A stretch of DNA of 64,000 bases, from contig JAJNNX010000001.1 of the NCBI GenBank assembly GCA_023159155.1, forward strand, positions 3,348,001 to 3,412,000, in the 5' to 3' direction. Below, piece by piece: positions 49,256 through 61,177 of the stretch (position 1 is its first letter; every line of letters begins with the position of its first letter). A model generated the notes under the pieces. That model did not search any database and was not told the origin of the DNA. It was given only the letters and a program-made list of their open reading frames with translations. Origin of the DNA: Ustulina deusta (taxonomy: Eukaryota; Ascomycota; Sordariomycetes; Xylariales; Xylariaceae). Made by a program: the position numbers and the translations under genes.

Positions 49256-52114
49256 GGCACGGCCCCAATTCATCTCGAACCCACACAGCTCTCGCCCTCT
49301 ACTACATCTCACCGTAATAATCGAGGCGGGTATCGCCGATTCGGGCGTGTTCTGCAAATATATGAGAAGCTTCTAGGACACAATTCTCTCCAGAATACCT
49401 AGAAGTCCTTGTGTTTTTACAGGACTCGATAAATCGCCCACAACAATGATGATCCCGGATAGCCTGTCGCCAGGGCGCCCTTCCCCCTGTGCCAGACGGC
49501 ACCCGTGTGCTTAGCTAGCTCGAAGTATTCGTTCATCGAGACTCACCGCTATCCATGGGGGAGACGGATATTTCCCAGTACGCAGCGTCATGAGACCACT
49601 ACTACCTCTAGGCATATATACCATACCACCCAGATGCTAGAAGGAGTAAGAACATTCCCTCTAGAGCTTGCCTGCAAACGATCCTCAAAGCCGCTCGCAG
49701 GCACAGACTGCTGGTTCGCCATCACATGATAAAGCTGTCTGAAGCTGTTCCCGATCTATATCGAAGCCATTTTGTCTAGGATATGTCACTGCGCCCTTGC
49801 GCCAAGGTCCCAGACATCAAGCCCTCTCTCAATACATCTCCGCGAAACGGCATCTATGCGAGCATTAATAGAACCATTGAGCACAATTCCCCGTCCCTGT
49901 TCCACTATGCAAAGCGTGTGCTCCAGGGCGGCGGCGAGATGACAGTCATTGTCTCGCGGTAGCCAAGACGATCACGAGCTTCCATGTCATGAGCCATCCT
50001 TCACGTCGGGTACACGTGGGAATACTCCAAGTGGCCAGGTCCCCTTACCACTACGAGCAAACCGAATGACAGGCGAGTACTACATTTGGGGTCTCTGAGA
50101 TGGCTATCGGTCGGGCTGAAGCTCAGTCATAATAAACCGAAATTATTCAGGTGTATTTCGTCCAGTATCTCGGTACAGCAGCAACAAGAAGTCAACAGGA
50201 TGCAGCGACACCGGGAAAGAATGGCACTTAGGCTAGCGTGTTGGTGGACTTGGGCCGAATTAGGGATGATAATGAAGATGTCGTCTTGGGGCGAACGTCA
50301 GCTGGACAATTCACTCTCACATACATTTCAAAAGCGTTACGGCCGAATTGAACAAATTAACTGGAGGATAAGACGGAATTGTGCTGAAACAACCCCTCGC
50401 GGGGAGACCATTGCTGCTGTAGCGAAACGTAGCCAGACATAGCTCCCTCGGTAGTTGAACGTGACCGTACCATTCTTAGGGTTGCATTACGATAGCCCGT
50501 TGACGATATTCGCGCGAATAGCGGTAAATGTCGAGTTAATTATTATCTAACGTTCGCTTCTGGCAGCTGTATTTAAGATACGAAGCTACCTCCGCCAGAG
50601 GCTCTATTGGTTTATTTTGAGAGTTTTGGTCCTTCGCAATACATCCCGTGGTTTCGACCTCCCCTAGACCTGAAGGAAAAAGAATGACTTACGAGGAGTC
50701 AAAGCAAAGACTCATATTGAGATAGTCAATAGGTTAGAAGTGAGATGTGAGATGTAAACCATGGTTGAGCCCTTAACCGAAGTATACCGGCGTGTGAACA
50801 CAGCCAACTCTCCAATTGAACCATGCAAACAGATTAGGTGGCATTAATGCTATGATACCATATGCCCAAGGCGTTCGACAGCTGACTGGGGCACCGGCGA
50901 GCCATAATGAAGGTTTGCTGCATTCGTGGTCTTCGATACCCACCTAAAGCCGGTAAAACCCCGCGATAGGCGTCTGGGTTGGCGAATATGCGAACGTATG
51001 ATCCCCGGGTGCCTTCACCGCCATATGTCGGAGGGGCCGCGCAATTCCTGCGTAGTTTTGGAACGGTTGTGACTCCATCATGGCTGCTACAAATTGAAGC
51101 GCAATTGATTGCGCGTTCTCGGCGTGACACCGAAACCGTGCACATACATAATACTAGCATGGGCTGTATGATCTCTTCTCACAAGGTGACATATTAGGAA
51201 GAATGCCGAACACACCTGAATATTTCCCTTATTGTGATGAGAGAATAACGTAATTACTAGCTCTGTAGGCAAGGGTAGGTATGAGAAACTGATAATATGA
51301 CGTACGTCGTCAACTTGGAATGGGCTACGTGTGAACCAAGCCTGTCTCTGAAAAACAAAGTCGAGGCGACTAATCATCTTGGTCGATGGGTCGATGGACA
51401 TTCCAAAGGCTGGTCAAAATCAAGTCGATGTCGGATGCGTCATGCCGTACAAGAAAAAGTCAATGCATAGTAAACTTGCGGGCTCAAAGCTTGACAACGC
51501 CCTCGGTCTGTGTCGGCTCGTGACACTGCATTCGGGTGTAGACGTCTTCCGAATCCAAATGGTCGGCACTTCAGGTCGGTCACGAGTTGCTCGGGAAATG
51601 CACAGCATGCCAAGGAACAGTAGTTAACACGTTTGACGACATGTTTCAAGCTTTAAGCTCAAAACGGCGAGAGCCGAGAGCCAGGATAGGGCTGTATGTG
51701 TGGGGTTTACTAGAAACACCCGATGATGTGCTTGAGGCTGCCACGGTAGACAGACGAGCACATTACCTAGAGTCGAGCTGAGATGTCGGCAAAACAAGCC
51801 TAGGGTCTAGGATTCACACAAGGTCCGATCTATACAAAATTAGCTCGGCTGTTGTGTATATGTAAGCAGATGAGATGCCACAGCAGGCTTGAAATATAGC
51901 CCGAGATTGGTCGATGACATTATGAGCTCACTCGCACATATCATACTTGATGGTCACGAGGCGGATAGGCAGGCGTGGTAGTCGGTTTGCCTTAATGGGC
52001 GCGTGAGTCTAAATACGCGGACTAACCGACTTCGAGACCGTTTCGTGGCACTGTGAGATAAAGTTGGAAGGCTTAAAGCACGTCGAGTGGCGGCGCTGTG
52101 GGCGGGCGAGACGG

Positions 52115-52121
52115 TATAAAA
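52115..52121 (+). promoter_or_regulatory. TATA box ahead of a 52-codon Cys-rich ORF
   Basis: GGTATAAAACG lies 40 nt before the ATG of a short ORF at 52155-52313. The spacing is typical for a TATA-driven transcript with a very short leader. Confidence 0.35.
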
Positions 52122-52154
52122 CGACGTTGCTATCTCAACCCCTGAAATAGTCAT

Positions 52155-52313
52155 ATGGGCTTTCCAGAGCTCAAGTTGATAGACGCAACGAGACCGTGCA
52201 AGCTATGGCACAACATCATGAGCGTAAACTTGATGGGGTGCTTCTGCGGATATCCATGTGTGACACCATGTAGCTTTGCATGCATACGATGTTCGTCCGC
52301 ACCTCCAAAGTGA
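52155..52313 (+). CDS. Possible 52-aa cysteine-rich peptide
   Basis: ATG-to-TGA ORF with seven cysteines: C15, then C29, C31, C35, C39, C43 and C46, an almost regular CX3C spacing. There is no clear signal peptide, so it is not a typical secreted effector; a metal-binding role would fit the spacing. It sits 40 nt after a TATA box. An ORF on the opposite strand overlaps it. I recognise no family, and a chance ORF is quite possible at this length. Confidence 0.25.
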   Translation: MGFPELKLIDATRPCKLWHNIMSVNLMGCFCGYPCVTPCSFACIRCSSAPPK

Positions 52314-55239
52314 AACCCCAGGCACACAATGCTCCCCGGGCCAATACAAAGGCATTGCGGAGCTTGTGCTGTACCTAGCTGCCGGGCAGCGAAGGTAAAT
52401 TTCCGTCCATGCAAGTTGCACGTTGGGTATGAAGGTGGATGAATGAATCAACGGTCCAGGGGCAATCGCACTGACCACGGTCAACCCTGCCGGCGAATGC
52501 GGAAAATAGGAGACGCCGAGTAGAGTGAAGCGCAAAAAGCCACCGGTTTCCTTGATGAACGGATTGTCTGCCGGGAAGCGTGGCGTCGACTCGGCAGCTC
52601 GGTCGACTGATTTCAGCTCATGTGAAATTGCTCTCTCCGGTTTTCGGGGCACACGCCATGGAGGCATGTTGATCCCGAATACGCGTACATTCTGGTGACA
52701 CCAAGCTGTTGTCACGGACGTATGAAGCTGCTTCCTGAGTGGCTTGGCGCTCCAGGCAAGAAAATGTCTTGCATCGTCGAGTGCGGTGTATGTGGTATCC
52801 GGTGTAGGAGAGTCTGCAGGAACGAACCTTTTCCTCGGACGAGGAACACCAGGCGGAGGTGAAGGAAAGCAGCTGTCCACGTGTTTCTTCGTTTTGCGTT
52901 TGCGTATTGCATCGGATCGGTTGATACATCTGTAGACAGTGCAATGATGCAATCCAATGTTGAGGTATTGGCGAGAATGACGATGAGGAAGACCGATATA
53001 TGGATAGGTGCCCCATATCTATAGCACCGACACTACACTGCCTATTCGTGTAGGGAAGATCTAATGGGTATTGAAACATGCCGTCCGGCCGCGGTAGCCT
53101 ACTATTGCCTGTAGTGCTATGTACCCGGCTTCAGTTTGGTAAATAAATATTCCTATTGGGCACACCGCCCGCATCGAGATCGTAGCGTGCTCCGTAGTTG
53201 TCGGTTATTCTTGTTAGTTACTGGCCTAAATGATGCATCTGGAACCGTCCTAACCAGCTCGCCGGTACCGATCTGAATCGCACAGACTTTAGCTTGATTC
53301 GGCCATCTTTAGAAACAAAGTTCGAGATTGACCAGGAAGGGTCTTGGACAGACTTCAGATTACCGTTTCATAGTACGTGGAATGAGTCGAGATGAGGTGT
53401 TGCTTGAACTAAAAACATCTCTTCTGCTGTACATGTGTATCTACGCTATCTCTGCTATGGACCAATATCTTCTACTCTAATGAGGAACGGCAGCTTCTTA
53501 GCTTAGATACTGAGCGTGTCTACTGCCAGAACATTTGTATGCAACGCCATACGCAAGTTATTGAAATCCTCGCTGGTATCTGATTTTACGCATTTGTTTG
53601 TTGTGTAGGACTTCCTCATAGGTTGTCTAAGAATGACTAGATTGGGCTACATATTTGTCAAGGTCAGAGTTGGACTGTAAGACGAAAGAAACAACTGGAC
53701 GACGAGTCCACACAGTGTTGGTATGTGTGTGGCTGATGACCCACTCCTTTCTTCCAGTGCTGCGATGCGAGTAAGTCTTTGACGCTGCTTTGCCGAGGCT
53801 TTGGGAAAAGATCAACAACTAGAAGGATTGCGTACCGACAGTACCGCAGCTCTGCAGACGGCCCATTAAACTATCTACCCAGCCTGCTTATGGACGGGTA
53901 CATGATATTGGATAGGAGACTATTGAAATCCACCACGCTTCGGCTTGTTACTCCGAACTGGATTCACACCTAAAGACATGTTTCGCGTTGGCTTGGCTGA
54001 GTCCCGGGTGCATCAACCAACGGCCAGATTACCAACAAAGTGCAGGTAGTGTAACTCGAAACGACCTATACAAGTTGAGCAATGTCTGACAACAGATTTC
54101 AATGTGGGACCCCAGCTAGGTAGTCTCTTTTTATACGTGTTGTTTGTTGTCTAAAAGGTACGCATAAGTATCAAACAACAGCAGTAACCTGCCTATGTGG
54201 GTGTTGGCACCGAAACAATAAATCCCACATGGCCATGAGCTTAAATCCGAGTCATCACAAACCACGACACCTACGTCATGGGAGATTATGACTGGCAATT
54301 TGACGCCAGAAGTGTGTTGCTAGTCAGACGCTACGACAGTAGGCATCTAAGTATACTACCTACGGTAAAACAAAGGCGTACAATATTCGCATGTTTCTGT
54401 GTGCATACTAGATCCGGGCTGGATACCGTATTGTAGTGCCGGCATGTTGCATGCGCTGTAATATATGCTACAGCCTACAGTGGATTGCCCAATGCCAATG
54501 ACAGCCATTTTGGCACACTTCTCAGCGCAGCCCTTGTTATTGCTCGTCTAGCGCGATAGTAATCAATGCCTGTTGATCAACACCACCAATAGGGGGCTGG
54601 CTGCACCCTGGTCTCCTCGATAACTTCTACGGAAACTTGAAGGCGACAGCAGAGCAGATCGACTTAGGTACCCAGCGACGTTGAGCAATGTATTTGAACA
54701 GGCTAGGAAGGGCCTAGCGAGCGGGATACATATGTTAAGTCGCGGTACTTGAACCACCCCGCCCCCCTGAACAAAACACGTATTCATGGCCTGTTAGCTA
54801 CTTCCTATACCTGTTTTTTGCTTTCAAAACACCAAATACCCTTGTTTACCTAGTAGTGCATTCAGGTTTTTTATTTTTATTTTTATTTTATTCTTTTATA
54901 TTAAAAGAAGTCAGTTTCCTCTCCCTCTCGTAGTCGTAGTCTACAATTATTGCGGGGGTAGGCATTGACTTTTGCATCGGAGGATGAGCTCATGTAGTGC
55001 TCATCGCAAGAGCATGATCATGTTCTAAGAACACAGTTGGTGGGTGGTATTAGTTCCCAATGATGTTACTCAAGTCAACAACCGTCGGTGACGCTGCTTG
55101 GGCAGGTCACAACAGTCAGACAATTTGTTTTACTATTTTTGTTGGCTTGATTCTGCATTATTTACAGCCAACACCCATGCTCGTTGCATGCCTTCCGATG
55201 CATGACACTGTCTAGACGGGGAGATCTCAATCGCCTGCC

Positions 55240-55925
55240 ATGCAGGCTGGGTGGGTAAAATACAGTACCTACTTTACGTACATGTATTCCTGTCACCGTC
55301 TCTACCTATGTACTTAGTAGGTAGGTAGTTGTGCCCTCTATACGGCTACATACCTACTTACCTACAATACCTACAACAAACATGCATGGACTTGGGGAAC
55401 AGTAGTTGCACCCAGTCCGGTTAATCATTTATTCGGCTGTGATTTATTGCAAAATAAATAAATAAATAATTGAGAGACTTTTTTCTTTTCTTTCAAGTGG
55501 CGGTATGGCATTGCGCCAACATCTGACGGTGTTATGCATTGTTTGGACACAAGTACAAGTGCATACCTACCTAAGGCACTACCTTAACTAAGGTCAACGT
55601 TTCCTTACAAATGATGAAATGAGAAAAAGGGATGAATCAATGCGAGAAATACATGTAGGTCTCTGGGCTATGCACGCCTCTTTAGGGCCTATCTAGCCGG
55701 GTACCTACTAGGTAGGTAGTGTGGGTTCTCTGGTTTTTGGTCCACGCTGTGTTTAGCATGACTTGACCCGATTGTTAGGGCGGCCATTAGGTGCACTCCT
55801 CATGGCCTCTCATGCCTCTAATGCTGCACGTTGCCCTACCTAGGTAGGTACCTGAACTACGCTACGCGCCTTTAGGGGGATGTAGGTAGGTACTGACCAC
55901 CTGACCGACCTACTTAGGTACATGC
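55240..55925. repeat. Dense cluster of TAGGTA/TACCTA motifs
   Basis: More than a dozen copies of TACCTA or TAGGTA, often doubled (TAGGTAGGTA) or as palindromes (TACCTAGGTA at 55837-55846, GGTACC). The same words occur at lower density in the other intergenic stretches and hardly in exons. Confidence 0.7.
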
Positions 55926-56009
55926 TGCAGGGCAGGATGCACCCGCTGGTATGGCGCTCCCCCAATATCCACAACAGTTCGGCGGTCTTCCCTGATTGGC
56001 ACTTCGCGC

Positions 56010-56560
56010 TCCTTCTGCGTCTCCAGATTCATTCACTCATTTCATCCTGTGTCGATGCAGTCAACCTCCCATTCCCTCCTTCTTCCATCCCAAATGCTCT
56101 TCTGAATACCATCATTCTCTCCTTCTTCGCCCCCCATACGCCAACCCTACCATTCGTTCTTCCCTCACTTGTTCTTCGATTCTCATCCTACTAGTACATA
56201 CTATTCTTTCCTACCTTCAGGTCTAAGACAGTTTTTTCTCCTTGAAGTGAATCTTCCGCCTCCCCCTTTGCTAAGGTTTGTTGTCCTCTTTTAACCAAAG
56301 ACCTTCCGTCCGTCCATCCCTTTTTTATCCCAACTTTCCGGTGGCATTGATCTCCTTTACGGCCTGTCTTAGACTCCCCTGCACCGCTGCCCCGGTTATA
56401 CATCCATCCCAACACTAAAGAAACCCGAACCAAGATTATTCCGTCTGTTCGTTAGCGGCCCATCGTTGACATCGTGACAAGTCTTTCCCATGTCCTATTA
56501 GAGAAAATCGTATACCTCTCCTCGTGTCTCCCGTGGCACTAGAGGCTCAACCGTCCGCCA
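56010..56560 (+). promoter_or_regulatory. Pyrimidine-rich promoter/leader of the Bni4-like gene
   Basis: Long runs of CTTCC/TCCCTC-type sequence on the coding strand, 0.5-1 kb before the ATG. This suggests a transcription start here and a long 5' leader, possibly with an intron; short upstream ORFs are present (for example ATG at 56844). Confidence 0.4.
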
Positions 56561-57019
56561 ATTGCCCATCCTATTAATATCGGTTGACCGAAGAGCTACA
56601 TCTTCTGGCATTGTCTACGGTAATAGTAGTCTGGCTAGCTGGAGATCTCTTGTTCCCCTCGGGTCGCGGGCGTCCTCTCTTTCCGACCGTCTTATTTCCA
56701 TCCGAACGCATCTCGAGACAGCGGCAACCCGTGACAAAGGTTACTCGAACTGTTGAAGGTACCCTTGCTCGAAGCACTCCTCAACACATTCCAAGCATTG
56801 TTGAAATCTGTTCAAGTTGCAACTGGGCAATTGTTTTTCAGTCTGATGGGACAATTTGTACGTCTCGCTGACTTAAAATAACATAATTAGGCTCACTGGG
56901 CCTGCTCGAGAGGTTGCGATTACCCTAGTACGTGTTTTGATAGCGAGAGCTATTGGAAAGACGCGGCCTTATTGCTGAGGCCACAACAACTCGATTCCTC
57001 AACCCCTGATTCTCTTAAT

Positions 57020-59602
57020 ATGGCTGCATTGGTTCAAACATACCCTCAGCAATCTGGAACTGTGACTCTGCTCCAAACGCGACCAGGATCGACAACTGGA
57101 ATCATGCCAGGCACGTCACAAGGACATTCTGGTCAGACATATGGCAATCCCCAAAGAAATGCATATCACGGATCAATAGGGAATATCGGGGGGCAGACAG
57201 GATACCGAAGCGGCACCGTGGCCCCCATCCAGCCGTATGCATTCACCTCGACACCTAGCCTTGCCACCACCGGACAATTACCGCAACACGGAGGATATCG
57301 AACATCCTCTGGAACAACGGTACCTAATTTGCCGCAGTTGGTAGATACAAGAATGCAGCCATCTATGACCGTAGCTCGTCCTCAGTTGAACACTACTCCG
57401 ACCCAGCCCACTTTTGCCCAAGTTGTTGCTTCCAAGGCCTCTCCTGAGAGATACAGACGGCCGGCATCAAGACAAGTTGACCCATCGCCGTCTTTGGTCC
57501 AGTCCCAGCAGGTGCAAAGTTCTGGCGTCTTGTCCGGGTCAGGCATGCCTGCAGCAGCCCAACTGTATAATACCAGGGCTGTGCCTCGGAGCCCGGGCAT
57601 GGTTTCTAGTAGACCACAGAGTGCACATGGGTCTTTGGCTGGCGCAACAATGGATGATATGCATCTATATCGCCACCCGACTGATGATGAATCGAAAAAA
57701 TACCGGCGACGCAGCATTCACTCAATCAACTCGTCGGATTACTTCAATGCTCTGGCTCCACAGAACTTCAAACAGACAAATGAGCCGTTTCAAACCGATA
57801 GATTAACAGGCTCGAAGAAACAGGGCGGCGTCGAGAAGGATCAAAAACCGGCGAGAGTTGTCCCCCTCCCTCCTCCAGTGGGTAATGTTTCGCATGTCAG
57901 AAATGGCAGCTCTGAAAGTATCGTCTCCAGCCGTAGCAGCAATTCTCGGCCTTCTTCAGTACGTATATGTTGCCCTACTCGTAAACGCTTCATTACCCAA
58001 TCAGATCGTCCGAGTTACGATACTAATACTATCCACTCAGTCGGCGAATCGAAACTCCAACACCTCTGCCCCCACTGGTAGCCCCGCCTCAACCTCCTCC
58101 CTGTCTGGGGAGAAAGCACCGGCTCATGATCAACCGAAAGTCGTCAACGTCCCGCCTAGAGGCTCGTCCACTGATGTCGGCAAGCGAGCTCTCAGCCCAT
58201 CTCCACTATCTAACCCGGTTAATATGGCTTCCGGGTCATCGGCCAACAAAGAGATTAGTGCTGCCACTTCTTCACCTACGAAGCCGTCGACATTGTCCAG
58301 TGGGCCGAAGACTGAGAGCCCAGCAGCTAGACAGCTTGCTGCAATCAACGAGAAAGGAGCAAAGTCGAAAACCAAAACCTCGAGATTACGCAGAGCCTTC
58401 TCTTTTGGTAGCGCAGCTGAACTTAAGAAAGTTACTGGACAGGATATCGGCGTGGAATCGGTTGCTGCCAAGAATGACGAACCGTCCCGACTACATAAAG
58501 ATCCCCGCGCAGAAGATCTGTACGAACAGGAGCAGGCACGAATCGCCCAGAAACAAGAAGAAGGGGGGATTGGCAGCAGCATTTATTCCGGTACAAAGCT
58601 CTTTTCAGGCTCAACTGATAACTTGTCGATATCATCAACTGCGTCATCTGCTTCGATCATGCTCCGTAAGATGGGACGTGGCGTGAAAAAAGGCAGTCGA
58701 TCGCTCGTTGGTCTTTTTCGGCCGAAGTCGGTGATAGGGTCACCGAATGAAGAATTAACGGTGCCAGAAGTCTCCCAGGCCACTGTATCCATGGTGACTG
58801 TGGAAGCCGAGCGTGACCGCGTCAATGTCACTACCAATGCTGAGCGAGCTCAAATTACGGGGACTGGTTTCCCTCACCTAGAACGCAACTCCATCGACGC
58901 AACAAAGAATACAGAGAGCTTAAACTCTGATCGGTTGGACACTTCAAGCGAAAACTCGGCCGCAAGAAAGAGCATCGTTGGTGGCGAAAGGGAGCGAGCT
59001 GAAGTACTTGCCACGATCCGCAAGGGCATCCTGAAAAGTGAGTAGAAAGTTCGTTGCGGGCTTTTGGCGAACTAATAACTGACGACCGATGACTACACAG
59101 CTCGTAGTAACTCTCCGACGCCCCCTGCTCGAGGGTCCGAAGGCAAAGGACCAACTTTTGATCTTCCTACGATCCCTACTGTATCCGACTCACCTTACTC
59201 TAGTGCACCTAGCACGCCTAATGATGAAGTTCAAGGTCATAAGCGTAATGGATCTGTTGCAATTGGCAATGAGGATTACTTCATGTCGGCATTGCGCCTA
59301 CGTCAGGATACCAAGGGCGCTCCAGGAACACCTCAAACAGGTCACAAGCGCAACGCTACATTCAGCCCTAGAATTGTCTTCCATGATACATGGCCCAGTG
59401 GGGAGTATGATCGCCGCGGCGAGATTGCCACGTGCAACCGTCTGACACCGATGCTTGCGCAGCAGATCAAAGAAGAACTGAATAGCTTCAAGATGGTGGG
59501 TCGACCTCACGCATGGAATGTACTGGACTCGATTGTGCTAATTTGACTGGTCAGGAAATGGAAGTTCACGAAACATCCAAGATATACACACACTTTTTCT
59601 GA
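57020..59602 (+). CDS. Bni4-like protein phosphatase 1 targeting protein
   Basis: Four exons, 57020-57958, 58041-59037, 59101-59495 and 59555-59602, give 792 aa. The frame is open upstream of 57020, but that is the first ATG. Most of the protein is Ser/Pro/Gln-rich and disordered. The last ~60 residues are different: RIVF (736-739), a PP1-docking motif of the (R/K)(V/I)x(F/W) type, then HDTWPSGEYDRRGEIATCNRLTP, LAQQIKEELNSFKMEMEVHE and a final KIYTHFF. This tail is the conserved signature of the Bni4 family. In yeast Bni4 brings the phosphatase Glc7 and the chitin synthase activator Chs4 to the septin ring at the bud neck. A similar role at septa and tips is likely but inferred. The final exon has only 15 codons and carries the end of the signature. 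Confidence 0.78.
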
Positions 59603-61177
59603 TGACGACAAAGCACTTCACAAGGCATTTCAGCGAGACTTGTTTCATTTTTCCCTTTCAAAACCATAGACCTGCGTTAATGTTTCTGGCTTTCGTCCAA
59701 TCCAATGGCGTTGCACATGGCCAGCATAGTAAGGTGTCGGGGCGTTTTCGAATTTGTTCCTTACGTTAGCTATCTCATGTCCATGGACGAGTTATCAGGC
59801 TCGGCCTTCATTTTAATTTCTGACGTGGCGGCAATGAGGCGAGGCTACTTGGCCTCTCAACAGCCGCCAAGTCCTTGTTGTACAGCTTTTCACATCTCAT
59901 TATTCGCTCTTTTTCCACCGCCGAGGTTGCCGAACCAAACGCATGGCAGGTCGCATTGCCTATCTGCGTGCGGCTCGCAACAGACTAATGACGCCAGACC
60001 ACCCAACGTGAAACCGAGTTGTCCGTTGTATGGACAAGATGAAGCTCTGTCGGCGCCTTGGCCAGAAAACAAAACGACCAAGTTCAAATATAAGACAAGT
60101 CAGGGCAAGTTCATGGGTGCAATGGGTGGCTTTGGTAAAGCAAAGGCACCATTTCTTTGTCTATCTAATTCGGCGGGGACCTCGAAGGGCCGAGATTTTG
60201 GAAGCCAGCATAGGACTATGTACGACAGTATGACTGTCAAGTCGAGACGGCAAGATGAAGAGGTGAAGGGTTGGCTGACGAAGCGCTCCGGTGCATGGCA
60301 AGCCCTGCTTGCGGGTATTACTGAAGGGGACTCAGCAATTGGCTGAGGGGGGGGGGAAGAAATTTGTACTTTTAGCGAGGATTCTAGCAAATACGGAAAG
60401 CGGGTTGAAGCAGTGAATAATAATACACAGCGGAAAACACAATTATCATGTGAAAAGTCTTAGGTGGGAGTATCTGACGACGTGCATTTCGACGATCAAT
60501 TTCATGGGTCTCCTGGTTGTGGCATATCGCCTTGCCAGGACGAGACAAGGTTAGTAGTGTTCCCATACGCTCGCTACCTACCCAGGGAGTCTAGTGTACA
60601 CCACGCAAGGACCTCATGCATACCGGTACTGTATGCGTAGCCAAGAGGTTACATTGGGAGATTCGGAGCAGAATTCGAAGGCCGCCGAATCGGTCTGCTC
60701 TATGCGTATGCGTACATGTACAGGCACAAGGACATGGAATACGAGGCCGAGGCGCAGCGCATTGCCCCAATTCTCCACTCCACCACATCTATACTAGGAT
60801 AGACTACTGTAGCTAGTATAACGTAATTGCTGGAGGGTAAGGTACATGGGTAGAACATGGGGCATACTTGGACACTACTAGGCACTCCACTAAATTGGCA
60901 ATGTGGGGGATCGGAGAAGGCAAGGCTGAGAAGTGACGCCAAAGAAAAAAAAGAAAAAAAAAAGGAAAAAAAAAAGAGGAAATGATACACTGCCTATACT
61001 GTACTCAAGGATATCCATTCTGACTGTCCAAGGGAATACGCCAGAAGCAGAAGAGACGAAAGCCGTCAGGCCTTATACGAGTCGCAGATCTCGACAGTGG
61101 CGTTCGGTCGCGTTCACTTGGCAGCGGCTGGCCGCACTCGGAGCAGCTGTTTTCTGCTCCGCCGGTACATCAATACC
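59603..61177. other. Intergenic: Bni4-like 3' region and dus1 promoter
   Basis: A 213-codon ORF with ATG at 59705 lies just after the Bni4-like stop but has no domain and sits where the 3' UTR should be. G10 at 60347-60356 and an A/AAAG tract at 60941-60982 are the main simple sequences. No gene supported. Confidence 0.5.
60941..60982. repeat. Poly-A/AAAG tract
   Basis: An almost pure adenine run broken by single G residues, about 200 nt upstream of the dus1 ATG. Such tracts exclude nucleosomes and often mark fungal promoters. Confidence 0.6.

Larger units (their letters stand above)
47816..57019. other. 9.2-kb stretch without a supported gene
   Basis: Three parts. From 48.1 to 48.9 kb it is visibly AT-rich with a poly-T run. 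From 49 to 54.8 kb it is of mixed composition with many short ORFs on both strands, two TATA-like promoters (49248, 52115), a 52-codon Cys-rich ORF (52155-52313) and an overlapping antisense ORF of 249 codons that lacks an ATG start (154 codons from its first ATG). From 55.2 to 55.9 kb it is dense in TAGGTA words. The last kilobase is a pyrimidine-rich promoter and leader for the Bni4-like gene. It could be a decayed mobile-element or gene graveyard, but I see no identifiable remnant. Confidence 0.5.

Noticed and set aside
52203..52952. 249-codon minus-strand ORF
   Set aside because: It begins with TTG, not ATG; the first ATG (52667) leaves 154 codons. It has no recognised domain, and a TATA box and short ORF lie on the other strand. 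Possibly part of a decayed gene, but not supported.
59705..60346. 213-codon plus-strand ORF after the Bni4-like gene
   Set aside because: It starts with ATG but lies in the expected 3' UTR, has irregular composition and no domain. Chance is the simpler explanation.
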